A DNA stretch of 56,757 nucleotides, from positions 1-56,757 of the forward strand of contig LRSR01002327.1 in the NCBI GenBank assembly GCA_001579985.1. The letters run 5' to 3'. Positions 21,951 through 34,400 of the stretch are shown here, piece by piece; position 1 is the first letter of the stretch, and each line of letters starts with the position of its first letter. A program made the position numbers and the translations under genes. This DNA comes from Hypsibius dujardini (lineage: Eukaryota; Tardigrada; Eutardigrada; Parachela; Hypsibiidae). The notes below the pieces were generated by a model that did no database searches, was not told where the DNA came from, and saw only the letters and a list, made by a program, of their open reading frames with translations.

Positions 21951-22187
21951 GCTAGTACTAAGTATGAGGTGAAGTCTTCAAATCGGTTCACCCTCAAAAT
22001 AATTAAATCGGCTCACTCATGGTTTCTGTTTGATAGGAGGTGCTTGATTGTCTGATTTTTGATACCATATTCAAGTGTACTACAGCACTTTTGTAAATCA
22101 ATCAAACAAGCACCTGTCATCAAAGGGTGAGCCGATTTAATGACCATTTTGAGTGTGAGCTGATTTGCGGACTTGACCTCATACTAG
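21951..22187. mobile_element. MITE, family II, copy 1
   Basis: Inverted ends (TATGAGGTGAAGTC left, TATGAGGTCAAGTC right read inward) continue into an inner inverted repeat with AATCGGCTCAC and AGGTGCTTGATTG. About 237 bases, no ORF. A diverged copy lies at 54811-55060. Confidence 0.8.
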
Positions 22188-25100
22188 CGTTGTGTCTGCG
22201 TGCAGGAGGAAAATCGTGGCAGTCAAAATCTCGCCAACGCAAAACGAAATGACTGCACACTTGCTGATAATCATGTCGGTTGAAAAAAGATGGCAAGACA
22301 CAAAAGATAAGTAATATTACATTGTGGGTCAGTGACTCACAATTACATATTGCCCCAACGCCTATTGTGATGGAAAAGATTTGCTACGTCTGTTCGGCTG
22401 CTTGCCCTTATTTGGTGTGGTCGATGATTCTCTCTTTTGAGCACAGATGCTGCCTCCGAGCCGGCAGCATAGTGTTTTTAATACCTCTTCTTTCACTCAA
22501 ATAAATTACATCACTATATATTTACCCAAGAAATAATTTTAACCACTTTCTAATTTAAAAAAGAAAATTTGGGCGCTGTATTATAATATATTAATACAAT
22601 TAAAATTCTTCAAGATTTTATATTAAAATATATTCATATTTTTAACGATAAAAAAAATAATTCGCTCATATTAGCTATGATAAAAAGCTATTAAACCTTC
22701 AGAGACCTCAAATGAAAGTGAAAAACATCTCCTCTTTGATCCTCTATCGATTGCTGTCGCCAAATTTCAAAATGTCACTGTGTGTCACTGTGGTTTTACC
22801 AAAGACTTCATCGGACCAAATATCGCTTTAAAAAAGGTCACTTTCCCAGCCCCATCAAAACCACACATTTCCCCTTCCCCGTAAAAGAATATTATTCTCG
22901 TCGATTTCTTACCTCAGTCGAAGGAAGGATTAAAAGGATGTAAAAACCAGTGGGATCAGTTGGCGAACGTGAGAAAAGGAATGAAATTCGAGGGAAGAAA
23001 AGGTTTGCTGTAATTTTGTGAGGGTTCGATGATGTAGCGGTAAACGATGCAGCAGTATAGTACGACCACATTACATTTTTTTATATTGTACGCTATACCA
23101 TGCGGTGTACCGTCTCCCGATCCAATCACGATGAAGGGGTGGGCCTTGGAATTTACCCAGGTGCACACATGGCCACAATTTATATGTACGTTTACATGTA
23201 CATACTAATAGGCATTGAGTTTTCTCTCGTTTGTGCGTCAAACTCGTCAAATTCTACAATTAATCAATCAATGAAGAGCCAAAATTTTCCGGGCTTAATA
23301 TTGTCTAAATTACGTTTGAATTCCAATAGCATTTGCTTGTAGAGCTTCAGCATTTTACTCTTTTCCAAATTCTGCAACAAAAGAAAAGGATCTTAATAAT
23401 GTTTTCAGAAATAAAAATAATTTCATTAATCCCATCAACCAATGGAACAATAATTTACCCAATTGGCAAAACATGAAGAGAAAAATTCGACTTATTTTTA
23501 AAAGCCTATATAGGCGTAGCTAGACAAAGTAATGCGCGAGTTTTTAAAATTACAAAACGGCTACTCTTTGAAATAGAAAACAGCTATCTTGTTGGCGTTG
23601 GAACACACAGCTACGGTTCCAATTGGAGCCGCGACGCTTCCCATTGGAAGCAATTAGTCCCAGTTCCACTTTTCTGTCTATTTTCAGTGGCGTGTAGTCA
23701 GTGTAATCGTACTGCTGGAAACAAAATTCCGAATGTTCGTTTGCGTCAATATTCTCTGCAATTTATTTCGCCATTTTTTCGCCTACAATCTACTCGCGAA
23801 TTCATCTCAATTCCTGGCGCCGAATCTCTCAAACCGAGGGATGAACTGTTTCTGCAATGGTACAATCTGGGGAAGGAGTCAAAGCGCCTGAACGGCAACG
23901 ATCCAGGGAAGACAGACATTCCCCAGAAATTACGTACGTCCGGCTAAGCGTGGATTGATTGATTGCGTGTTCACGTTGTGCTGTGACCGATTACACAAAT
24001 ATCCAGTGGAATTGAATGACGAATACACGTGGAGATTTTTTGGTTTCCAGTGTGGATTCCAGGCGACGTAGAGGCAACGCTCCAATTGGAGACTCCAATC
24101 ACGCGACAGATTCCATTTAGTAAAGCGTTTTCTTTTTTTGCCCTCAAACTTAGTTGCCACTCAGGCAACTAGATCTCCCTTTGCTTCATAAAATTCTTGA
24201 CTAAATTCTAGAGAAATGTTTCAGTCGCGCTGTTTGAAATAGCTTACGAATTAAGTAAGATACGGTTGTGTGAAGTTGAGTTACACACCGTTTTCCCAAT
24301 CACTTCAAGCCTGAGCAACTGGGTGATCCCATTCACTACTTCCACCTCGTGGTGGAAGCCCACCTTGTGTGCTAACCTCCCCCTTAAGTCGAGCGATCCC
24401 TTGGTGTGAATTAAGTTCGGAAATTTTGCTTTGGTGTAACGCTCTCACGTTGCTGAAGCTTGTTGCTTCCATCACTAGTTGAGCAAGGAAAGTCTGAAAG
24501 TGACTGAGCTTCCCATAGCTTCGAGGCAAATTGCAATCTCTGTCATATGGCTTAGATTTACCGGCAACGCACGCATGTAATATACCTGAGCCGGCTCAGT
24601 ACATATCACAGACACAGCGAACTGCTCAGTAGCCTCGTTACAAGACATTTTGATGTCCGACGCAAAAAGATCGACGAATTTTAAGAGGCTCTTTCGGCTC
24701 GGCTGCTTACAGCTCATTCTGTCTGGTCTGTGTCTATTCGCGCGTACGGGCAAACGCGGAAGTGCGAATAGACGCATCACGTTGAGCAAGCGCGCTTTTT
24801 TGACAGCCGATCAGGCAGCTTCGCTGTTTTTTTAGATGTCTGGTCCGTTCCCGGTGCGAAGTTGACCCATGCGCACCGGCTTCTTGCATACCGCGTGGCC
24901 AGTAATGCAGGGTATGCACGCAGGGGTCACGCAGGGGTAACTTAGCATATACTTTTCCCTAGGTGAGTGATTGGTGTAAGGGGTGCGGTAACCCAGTCCA
25001 AATGCTGGACTTTTGCAGGCCTACATTAATTACGGGCCGTGGAACGTCAGTGAGTCTGCAGCCCCTTGTTAACTCGTTAATTGCGCGGGACTGCTTGGAA

Positions 25101-25412
25101 CGGTAGGCCCAAAGCCGTCAAAGTGAACGGGTACACATTATCAGTGAGGTGCTGTCCAAAATTATTTGCGAATAAATTTAATGGTGTCCGCAATTTGCTG
25201 TTTCACACTTAAATTACACAGATGCGGCCTGTAAGTACCGACAGCAACATACACGTTTCAATTAACCCTGTTGACAGTAATAATCTTGAAACTAAGAATA
25301 GATCGGCTACACGAGCATCCAGAAGCAGTGATAGAACCATGCGCAAAAAGATGAAACATCAACTTATGGTTCGTTTTAGCGATAGAAAAACAATTTACAA
25401 ATGCAGGGAAGT
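22188..25412. other. Intergenic, no confident gene
   Basis: One weak exon candidate exists on the minus strand at 23262-23372: after TGTTGCAG it reads MLKLYKQMLLEFKRNLDNIK and stops, but no partner exon was found. The open frame 23687-23947 (plus) starts as MACSQCNRTAG and has no recognised domain. The rest is AT-rich with no clear signal. Confidence 0.3.
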
Positions 25413-28400
25413 CTACTGCTGTTGATCTTTGAGGGCTTTGAGGTCCTTCCTGGCTTGTTTCGTAGCGCAATGAATCCGATCGGTGACTTTTCCTTTTGCC
25501 GGTATATCCTCTTTGTTGGATGTGTTCTTACCGACAAAGTAAACGATGAATTCTGCAACAGTAACAGTCTAATTTAAACCACATCAGTGAAACATGCTTA
25601 AAGTCACACATAATTTAAGACGGTAAAAATTAAAGTCGTGACTGTTTCTTACCACGGAGATGCTTGATGCGAATACGATCAAGCGGTGGTTTTGGTTGTC
25701 CATCGTCGTCTTTTGACTGCTTGACACCCTCTGCAGTCGGGCAGCTTTTTGCGAGGACCTCCAGAGGGAACATATCGGTCAAGAACTTTCCTGCCGCATC
25801 GCGCCAAGTTCTAATTCCAGCAGCCAAGTATTTTTCCTAAAAAAACGCATTTATATATGAAGAAATAATGCTAATAAACCAATTAATTGCTTCTACAATA
25901 TGTCTGTGAAAAATAGTTCAAAAAAGTACCGTAGAAAAATGGCCAACGCTTTCTTAAAAAAATAACTCACCGTTAATTTTTCAACGCTGTCCTCGGAAAG
26001 TCCCTGGGTGGTAAACCCCGTCACAGCAGACTGATGGAGGCCCTCTGACATGAGATGGAATAACAGAAAATCAGAACTGAAATCAATTATCAAGGGGTCA
26101 ATTACTAATATCAAAATCAGAAGTTTGAGCTGTTTTCATGAAATTGTTTTCTCTACACAAAAAAATATAGCCTGCCCCGAGGAAGGTCCTTTGGAAATGA
26201 AAAATGATTGGAAGGCTACTTTTATGACCAATGGATAACATTTCTAAAAATAGTTTCATTTCAATTTTTCGACACTCCAAACTTAAAATTAAGTAAGTTC
26301 CATCAATGGTACCTTATTAATTGATGCCTTGACCTGTTCATTGAATGAGTTCTGCTGCTTCAACAAAGCGTCACTGATCATGGTCGCAACTTTAGTCATC
26401 CCACTCTCGTCGAAGCTTTTCCTCAAACCGGCCAACTCTTCCGCTAGCGCCTCTTGTGCTTCCTAGGAAGATAATGAACAGTTTTATATGACAACCGTCG
26501 ATCTATCAATCGTTCGTGTCGGCAAATAATTCACTTCTAAATCTTACAGAGACTTCTTCGAATTTCCGCTTCAGTTTGTTGTGCTTCTTCAAAGTAACGA
26601 ATCCCGTTGGGTCATCCTCAACGATAGAATCGTCAACCTGGATATGAAAAATCAAAACCGCCAATATGAAGATAATAACGGCATGTTTTTACCTACACTG
26701 CACTTGTTGCATATTGCTATTTTCAGAGAGTAATTATCCATTATCCAATTATCCAATAACATAGTACAATAATCGTATTCGAAATTATCCAATTATCCAA
26801 TTATCCAATTATCCAATTATCCAATTATCCAATTATCCAAGAACATAGTACACTAATTGTATTCGATCCAGAGGAAAAGGTGACTGGGACGATTTCTGGA
26901 AAAATGAGTAAATCGACAGACCGGATTTTGTTATTCGAAGAGAAAAATAATGTTAATGTCCAGTTATGACACGAGCGGTCAAGAAAATCATAATGTTTTT
27001 CATCTCGCTGCGTTGGTAGACTTCAAAAAACATGTCAGTGCGGTCATGGTATAGTGGTATGCACCCAGTCTTACTATGTAGGAGGTACACGGTTCGATCC
27101 ACAGTCGGAACTTTTTTTTCTTTTTTCTTTTTCAAAAATTTACCAAGTATGGAAACACGAGCAGTAAGCGTGTGGGCCGTCAATAAGTTGTTTGATTGAA
27201 GGTTTAAGAAGATTGGAAATTGATCGATTTACCGCAAGATTGATTGATTGATTGATCGACTGATAGAATATTTGATAGCTTGATTGATTGATAGGTGAAT
27301 TGATTGAATGAAAGGTGGATTGATTCAATGAAAGTCGGATTGATTGATAGCTGGATTCATTAGTAGATTGAAAAATGGATTGATTGATTGGTTGATATAT
27401 AGTATGATTGATGAATTGATCAATTGATTGATTGAAAGGTGGGTTGATTTTTAGAATGATCGTTTGATTGTTTGAATGGTGGATAGATCGATTGATTGAT
27501 AAATTGATCGATTGATTGATTGATAAGTAAGTTGATTTACTGATAGATGAATTGATTATTTGATAGGTGGATTCATTGATGGTTTGATAGATTGATCATT
27601 TGATCGTTTGAATGGTGGATTGATTGATCGAGGGACAGGTTGATCGATTCTTAGATTGATTGTTTGATTGATCGACTGATTGAATTTTGATTGATTGATT
27701 GATTGGTCGACTGAATGAATATTTGATCGGTAGGTGGATTGATTGATTGATTGATAGTTGGATTGATTGATCGATTGATCACTTGATTGATTGAAAGTTG
27801 CATTGAATTTTTGATTGATCGTTTGATTGTTTGAAAGGGGGATTGATTGATTGAGGGACAAGTCGATTGATTCTTTGAGTGGTTGTTCAATTAGTCGATG
27901 GATTGATTGATGAAATGATTGAATGATTGGTTGATCGATTGATAGATTGATTGGTTGATTGGCGAATTGTTTGATTGAAGGTTTGTGAAGTATGGAGATT
28001 GATCGATTTATTTATCGTTTGATCGATTGATTGATGAATCGACTTATTGAAAATTTGATTGATAATCGGATCGATTGATTGACTGATAGGTGAATTAATT
28101 GAATGATTGGCATTTTAGATAAAAACTTAGTTTTAAATTGGATTTTTTGATTGATTCAATTTTGTTTTGTTTAATAAGCGCTCGATTGATTGATTCAATT
28201 GTTGTCTTTTTCCAATACGGCTACATTGAATATTTGATTGATTCATTCAAGCTTGGTTCCACATGGCTTAATGATTTGATTGATTGATCATTTTTATTTC
28301 TGTTAGTGCTTGATTGATTGATTGACTCAATTTCGTTTGGTGACTAACGGCTCGATAGATTGAGTGATAGATTTGATTCTCTTCGGTCCTCATAAACTTT

Positions 28401-30784
28401 GATTGAATGTTTCAATTTTTTTGCTTAAAAAGAGTTCGATTGTCTAATCGAATTAATTTGGTTTTGTTTGTTTGTGGATACATAAATTGAAAGTTTGTGC
28501 AAATCTTATTTTTCTTGTCAAGGCTTGAGTGATTGATTGAGTGGATATTCAATATCTATGTTATGTTCATTTCAATTTTGATAAATTGATTGACTGAGTC
28601 AGTTCTATATTGTGACCTAAGGCTCGTTTGATTGATTGGTTCTGTTTGTTTGTCTTTTTGTCAGTATGTGTTTCTGTCTGTCTGTCTAACTGTCTGTTTG
28701 TCAGCGTATCTAACTGTCTAGTGTCTGTTTCTCTGTTTCTCTGTCTGCCTGTCTTTTTACCAGCTGAAATACTGGAATACTGAAATAATGAAGCGCCGGG
28801 CAGGGGGGTACGGGGGGCGGATCCCCCCGCTTGGAGGTTGAGGGGGCGAAGCCCCCTCAGTCAATCAGTAACTATCAATAAATTCTTTTTCAAGTGTTTT
28901 ACAATGATTGATGCATTTTATTGAAGTAAGCATTTTCAGTGTGCGGGACGAGGCAAGTGTGCGCAGCACGAGTTTCGAATAATGTTTGTATTCTATGTCG
29001 ATTGCGTGATAACTGAAACATGTTTTGGAATGAACGAGCGATGATCGTGCGATTGATCGTTTCTTCGACTGATAGGTGGATTGATTGATTGTAAAGTGAA
29101 TTGATTGTTTGAATCAAAGGTCGAACGATTGATTGGTGAATTGGTTGATTGGAAGATTGGCTATTAAATCGCTTGAGTGTATGATTGATTGATTGAGTGA
29201 TTCAATTCTTTTGTTTGAACAAAGCTCGTTTAATTGATTGCACTTATTTGGTTTTGTTTTATAAAGTTTTTTTTTTTACTTGAATAAAATGTGCGAAAAT
29301 TATGGCGAGCGTGCGACATACTTATCAAATTTCAAAATCGTCATTTGTTTGACTGATTGATAGGTAGATTGATTTGATTGATTGATAAATGGATTGATTA
29401 GAAGTTGGAGTGATTTTTTGTTTGATCGTTTGATTGTTTGAAAGGGGATTGATTGATTGAGGGTTAAGTTGATTGAATCTTTGATTGGTTATTCGATTGA
29501 TCGATGGATTGATTGATGAAATGATTGACTGACTGGCTGATCGATCGATAGATTGATTGTTTGATTGGCGGATTGTTTGTAACAGTACAATATCGCATTC
29601 GATTGATCGTCTGATTGATTGATTGATTGGTGGAATGATTGATTGATAGGTGAATTGATTGATTGATAAGTGGATTGATTGATCGATAGATGAATTGATT
29701 GATCGATAGGTGGATTGATTGATGGTTTGATCGATCGATCGTCTGATTGGGATTCGATAGGTGGATTGATTGATTGAGGGAAAGGTTGATCGATTCTTTG
29801 ATTGATTGTTAGATTGATCGACGGGTTGATTGATGAATTGATTGACTAATTGCGTGACAGGTTGATTGATTTTTTGATTGATTGTTTGAGTGATCGATAA
29901 AAACATTAAAGGCAATTTTTTTATTATTATTACTGTTCATTTTTATTCATTTTTATTCACTTGGCGGATTTATGGTTTTTAATTTTCTCTTATTACTGTT
30001 CATTTTCAAATATTACCTTTTTATTCACTTTGCGTTTTTAGGATATTTTACTTTCTCTTATTACTGTTCATTTCCTCCCTTTTGTGGGGGGTCTGAGCCC
30101 CCCACTGGGGCTGATGATTAAAGCGCCGGCAATGGGGGGTACGGGGGGCGGAGCCCCCCGTTTGGGGGTTGAGGGGGCGAAGCCCTCTCAGAAAATTGAA
30201 AAAATCACTAGATTCACCGAACAATTTTTTTTGCCGCACTGATGACTGAAGCGCCGGCGTTGGGGGATTGAGGAGGCTAAGCCCCCTCAGTGGTAGTAGC
30301 AGTGAAGTAGTAGTGGTAGTAGTTATAGTAGTAGTAGAGCAATGATAGGTAAAACACTGTACATGTTATTGGATCCCCCTAACCTTCTAAAGGTGCGGGG
30401 GCACCTTTGTCTTTACCTTCGGTAAAAGCCAAAGTCTTGTTAAAGCATGCGCTATTCGAGTTCAATTATTTTTTGGTACTGATTGGTTGAAATCAATGGT
30501 TGTTTTGGTGCAATCCCACTATAACGTCTTGCTAATTATGGTATTTAGAGTAATAATAATAATAATAAACATAAATAATTTACCAGTACATCTTCTGTCA
30601 AATTGTCAGCGTCCACTAAGAAATTCAAATTTATTAATATTACTAAATAAAACTTATTGCGAAAGGATTCCCTATTTACATCCGATTGTAGAAGTATCTC
30701 TGTCACTGTTTTTATGATAGTTTCATCGAGAGGTTCTTCGCCGTTCATCCAATCCTTGCCCTCACAGTCGGTGTGATCCAGACC
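25413..30784 (-). CDS. BEN-domain protein, 5' end missing
   Basis: Six exons join in phase: 30680-30784, 26548-26637, 26313-26462, 25971-26042, 25653-25836 and 25413-25552, giving 246 residues to a TAG stop. An acidic N part (DWMNGEEPLDETIIKTVTEI) is followed by a Lys-rich coiled coil (FVTLKKHNKLKRKFEEV; LAEELAGLRKSFDES). The last two exons form a BEN domain: WRDAAGKFLTDMFPLEVLAK, then PPLDRIRIKHLR, then DRIHCATKQARKDLKAL. BEN domains are alpha-helical and bind DNA or protein in chromatin and transcriptional repressors, often with a coiled coil, so a nuclear role is likely. The 4-kb intron after the first seen exon is filled with satellite. The ATG was not found; a strong donor at about 30870 (CAA|GTAAGT) may end an earlier exon. 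Confidence 0.7.
26731..26840. repeat. (CAATTATC)n 8-base minisatellite
   Basis: Seven contiguous ATTATCCA units at about 26784-26840, plus three further units at 26732-26757. It lies in the long BEN-gene intron. Confidence 0.95.
27044..27125 (+). ncRNA. tRNA-like (SINE-like) sequence with poly-T terminator
   Basis: TGGTATAGTGG (A box) and GGTTCGATCCA (B box) are spaced as in a tRNA, and a T-rich Pol III stop follows at 27112-27135. Acceptor and T stems do not pair well, so it is probably a tRNA pseudogene or a tRNA-derived element. Confidence 0.35.
27180..29900. repeat. TTGA/ATTG tetranucleotide satellite inside the BEN-gene intron
   Basis: About 2.7 kb is dominated by GATTGATTGATT words with frequent one- or two-base interruptions, densest at 27200-28110 and 29050-29890. 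The purest runs are only 12-20 bases, so it is an aged or cryptic array. Read on the minus strand it gives long frames rich in INQSINQS, which are artefacts of the repeat. Confidence 0.9.
28791..28860. repeat. GC-rich hairpin cluster, copy 1
   Basis: AAGCGCCGG is followed by G-runs and complementary C-runs (GGGGGGCGGATCCCCCC; GGGGGCGAAGCCCCC), ending CCCCCTCAG. It sits in otherwise AT-rich satellite. It could form stacked hairpins or a G-quadruplex. Confidence 0.9.
30114..30190. repeat. GC-rich hairpin cluster, copy 2
   Basis: The same order of parts as at 28791: AAGCGCCGG, GGGGGGCGGAGCCCCCC, GGGGG, GGGGGCGAAGCCC. A separate short hairpin (GTGGGGGG...CCCCCCAC) precedes it at 30084-30105. Confidence 0.9.
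30241..30290. repeat. GC-rich hairpin cluster, copy 3 (short)
   Basis: GATGACTGAAGCGCCGGCG followed by a single GGGGG...CCCCCTCAG hairpin; the middle part is missing. Confidence 0.85.
30291..30340. repeat. (GTA)n microsatellite
   Basis: Imperfect AGTAGT/GTGGTA triplets directly after the third GC cluster. Confidence 0.85.
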
Positions 30785-31445
30785 CTGTATAATAAAAAAT
30801 CGCTGAAGTATCAAAGAAATGATTAATCAACAACCGGTTATGTTTTGGAGAGGTCTTTGCCCTGGTACTTACTTGAGGGGGTGAGGCAACGTTGACAATG
30901 GCCCCCCTCAAAATTTTGGCCCCCTCTTGCGAAATTTTGGCCCACTCTTGCGAATTTTATAGTGACTCCATGAAACAACTATTATCTTTCTTAATTCACT
31001 TTTTTTCGAGTAAAAAAAACTGATTATTTGACTGATTTGAAGGACTGTTAAGTATACTGACAAGGGCTCCCCCCACTCTGTGACTTAAACTCTTTTACTT
31101 CTGCGTCTCACAAATGTGTTAGGATGTGTTCTTGCTTTTTCCGTTGAGAAACTTCTCTCCACGGAAAGCGCAAGAACACATCCTAACACATTTGTGCGAC
31201 ACAGAAGTAAAAGAATTTGAGTCACAGAGTGGGGGGTACGCAATCTGAATATTGCGTAACTATTCGGTGAAATCGCGCAATCGCATGTGTGGTGTTGTTC
31301 ACGTGGGTCGCATTTCACTTGTTGTGAAAAAGTTGTCATTAAAGTACTGTACACTCACAAACGTTTAAGTAAGAATTTGAGGGTTTTTTAAACCTCGAAG
31401 AGCATGTGCAAACTTTAACAAAGACAAACAACGCAATAAAATAAG
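30785..31445. other. Intergenic or intronic; candidate exon end and long hairpin
   Basis: A CAA|GTAAGT donor at about 30870 (minus) follows an open frame of about 20 codons that includes a tandem repeat (GGCCAAAATTTCGCAAGAG). It may be an upstream BEN-gene exon but could be chance. The rest is the hairpin at 31069-31238 and plain AT-rich sequence. Confidence 0.3.
31069..31238. repeat. 170-base near-perfect hairpin
   Basis: Arms of about 76-80 bases, over 90 percent identical (from CCCCCCACTCTGTGACT inward through GTGTTAGGATGTGTTCTTGC), are separated by about 12 bases. It has the form of a fold-back MITE. No ORF. Confidence 0.9.
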
Positions 31446-34400
31446 CTAGTCAGAATTCTGCCAATAGGCTAAAACTGCCAAAGTTGTCCGGGTAGGACCT
31501 GGAATTACGCAGCAAGGCAGGAAGCTATAATCAAACGGTGAAATACATAGCTGACTGCTGGAGCCTTTTCCAGAATACAAATGAGAGACATATTCGCCGT
31601 CAGGCAACATAAAGGGTTTCACTTTATAATTTGCAACAACCAAAATAATTTTGTGGCAGGTTTTACATAAAATATTCTTCTGCACCTTAACGATTAGTTC
31701 GAAGCTGGAATCTTTATGCGTCACAAAAAAACATTCATAAGAACTCTTCTTAGCTCTCAGGTAGTCTGCGCTCCAAATGATCAGCTTCTCGATCTCTAAT
31801 CGCTTGAATGTGACCGTTACATGCTCAGCGCAGCCTTGGTATGGTCCTTCTGGGAAACCGTACTTCACCGAGCTGGGTCGTCCAAACGCTTTCCAACCAA
31901 ATCCTTCAGTCGGTAATCCGATCCTGCCAAACAAAAACGATTTCATACTAACGTACAATTAAACAATAATATAATTACGCTACAAAATATTATCTTGCAA
32001 ATGTACCGTTGCCTGCGTAGTCGTGCCACATAGCGCCTTTCGCTTGGATCCGTCAGCTGCTGCACCTTTCTCTGCAGCGTTTGGTAGGATAAGAGTTGCC
32101 GTAGTAGGGTCTTACGAACAACGTTAGTGCCGTGGCACTGCCTGGTGAGAAAACCATTGCAGCTCTCGAAAGCAAACAAGGAACCTTCGGCCAGAGAACC
32201 ATGCAAACTGACGTATTCTGCCAGATGCTCAAGAGAGTGTGTGTTGATTCCGTAGGCATTATCACCTTTAAACAACAGAAAATATTAATTTTTTCGACAA
32301 AGGCTTCTGTCTAAATAGACATCACGGATGGGAGGAAGAAGCAGGGAAGAGGAAGGTCGATCCTGCCCAATATGGGTAGATCTTTTATCCCTTCCGGCAA
32401 TTATATAAGAGGTGTATTATTGTGGTAGTGCTTTACATACTGTATAGCACGGGATATTCTTCACAAAAGCGTCGTAGAAGTTCGTCAGCGTGGAAGATCT
32501 TCCCGCAGACTGATTCTCGATTTGGATAAAATGCAAATGCTCTCTACGAGTAGTCCCCAGTGTTTCAAGTATTCGTCTTTCACGATGCCGGCACAACACG
32601 GTAAAGACGCGATGAGAAGAAAATTTCTGTAGTCGTGCGCTTTCCACTCCCTCAGCTTGAAACTACACGGAAGAGCGTTCATTGTCGACGGCGTTTTAAC
32701 TGATCTCATTCTTTCGAGAATAATCGCCACCTGTAAGTAGTAGACGAGAAACATATTAGTGCTAGCCCCACAAGTTTCAAAATTATAGAGGAGGAACAGT
32801 CGAGATATAATTGCCCCTCCCCCAATCCGGCGTCCAAAATAACGTAGCCCCGGGGGGGGGGTGTTTTAGGGCTTTTTATACGCTAAGGCTTCCCCATCTC
32901 GCTGGGCTGGGGTAAAAAAAAGTCCTCCGCGAACAGACCTGCCATTCCCTCTGGGACGACCTTAATCTGCCCCTGTTTTGTCCACCCTCATGCGACTTGG
33001 TTCCCATCTCGTAGGACCCTACACAAGCTGCTAAAATGGTAGGCCAAGGAAAATATTTGTACACTAACTTGCTCTTCAGTAAGTCTGCATGGTTTCTCGC
33101 CATCTCGTTTCATCCAAAGCTTGATGATTTTCTTGACCACTCCCTCGTACACGGCATGCAAGTCGTCGATCAGCAAGCCAGTTGAAATATTGAAGGCATA
33201 AAACCTCAAAACGCGAGGAGTATCTTTCATCCCCGTAGCCTAAAAATCAATGACATTCTACATATCAGCATAAACATTCGTGTAGTAATTTGAGGACATC
33301 GATAATCCATTAAAATTAAATTTTGGTTCAGGAATGGTAGCGCTTTTCATTATTGCAGAGTTATTAATTTAACATGCTCGGCAAATCAGGGTTTTTCACC
33401 GAAAAATATTATTCAGTTATTTCAGATCTTTGAAAAAATCTATCAGCAAAACAGAACATACTCCTGCGAGACATATATACGAACGAACCTCTTTTGATCC
33501 TGACTGTTGTTGTGACTGCTTGACCATGCGCTTGTGGGTTCGTCGCTGGCCAGGAGGAACTCCAGCTTGAGGAGCGTATGAGTGCATATGTCCATTCTTC
33601 CTAGTCGCGGAGAAGCCAGCATATTCGCAAATTCCACAACCGTAAAAACCGTTGTGGTGAACCATATTCAGCATTTCAGCTTTAGCTGGCATATCTGCAA
33701 CTATTCGGCTGACAAAAAATTTGACCCTTTCGAGTTTGCCATTCAGGCGCAGCGTCACGCCTAAAAAACCACTTTGTGCCATAGCCGCGATATTGGTGGG
33801 TTAATAATAACTGGACTGCATAATTACCGGGGTTGTTGATTTTCTCGAGATCCTCCACCAAGTGTTCCAGTACAGAGTCAAATGGTACGTCTTGTGTTTC
33901 GCCTTTCCTGCCTTCCCAAATGGCGTATGTCACCATGTTTTGGATGAGGTATCTGAAAACGTACAATCGATGTGATTAACATTGTGAAAACTGCGGCGAA
34001 ATTTGCATTGTTTGAGGTATTATTATTATCAAGATCATAATAATTAATCAATCAATCACAAGAGCTTTTGTTATCATTCTTCAGTTATTTTTGCGAGAGT
34101 AAAAATAAAATAACTCCCATTTGATAATGTTATCCTATAGGGTTACATAAGCTTGTTTTAACAGTACTGAAACTTTTAAGAGTTCAAAAACAAGCTAAGA
34201 AGTAACGGGAAAGTTCACAAAACACTGTACCTTGTCTCTTTCGGTAATTCATTGATTACCAGAAGAAATGGCCACATGCTTTTGTCACTGCTCTTGAAAA
34301 GCTGAACGCCGTCCGTGTTAAACGTAAAGGTCAGTACTTTGCATCCGGTAGTAACGAAGCTCCTATTGGAAAGCTGCGAAGGTATAAAATTATGAAAAAA

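Noticed and set aside
23262-23372. Possible last exon on the minus strand (LYKQMLLEFKRN)
   Set aside because: It has an acceptor and a plausible peptide, but no upstream exon or domain was found.
26731-26840. CRISPR-like array
   Set aside because: It is a simple 8-base tandem repeat without spacers in a eukaryotic intron.
27556-29915. Long minus-strand frames rich in Ile-Asn-Gln-Ser
   Set aside because: They are translations of the TTGA satellite; frame is kept only because the repeat lacks stops in that register.
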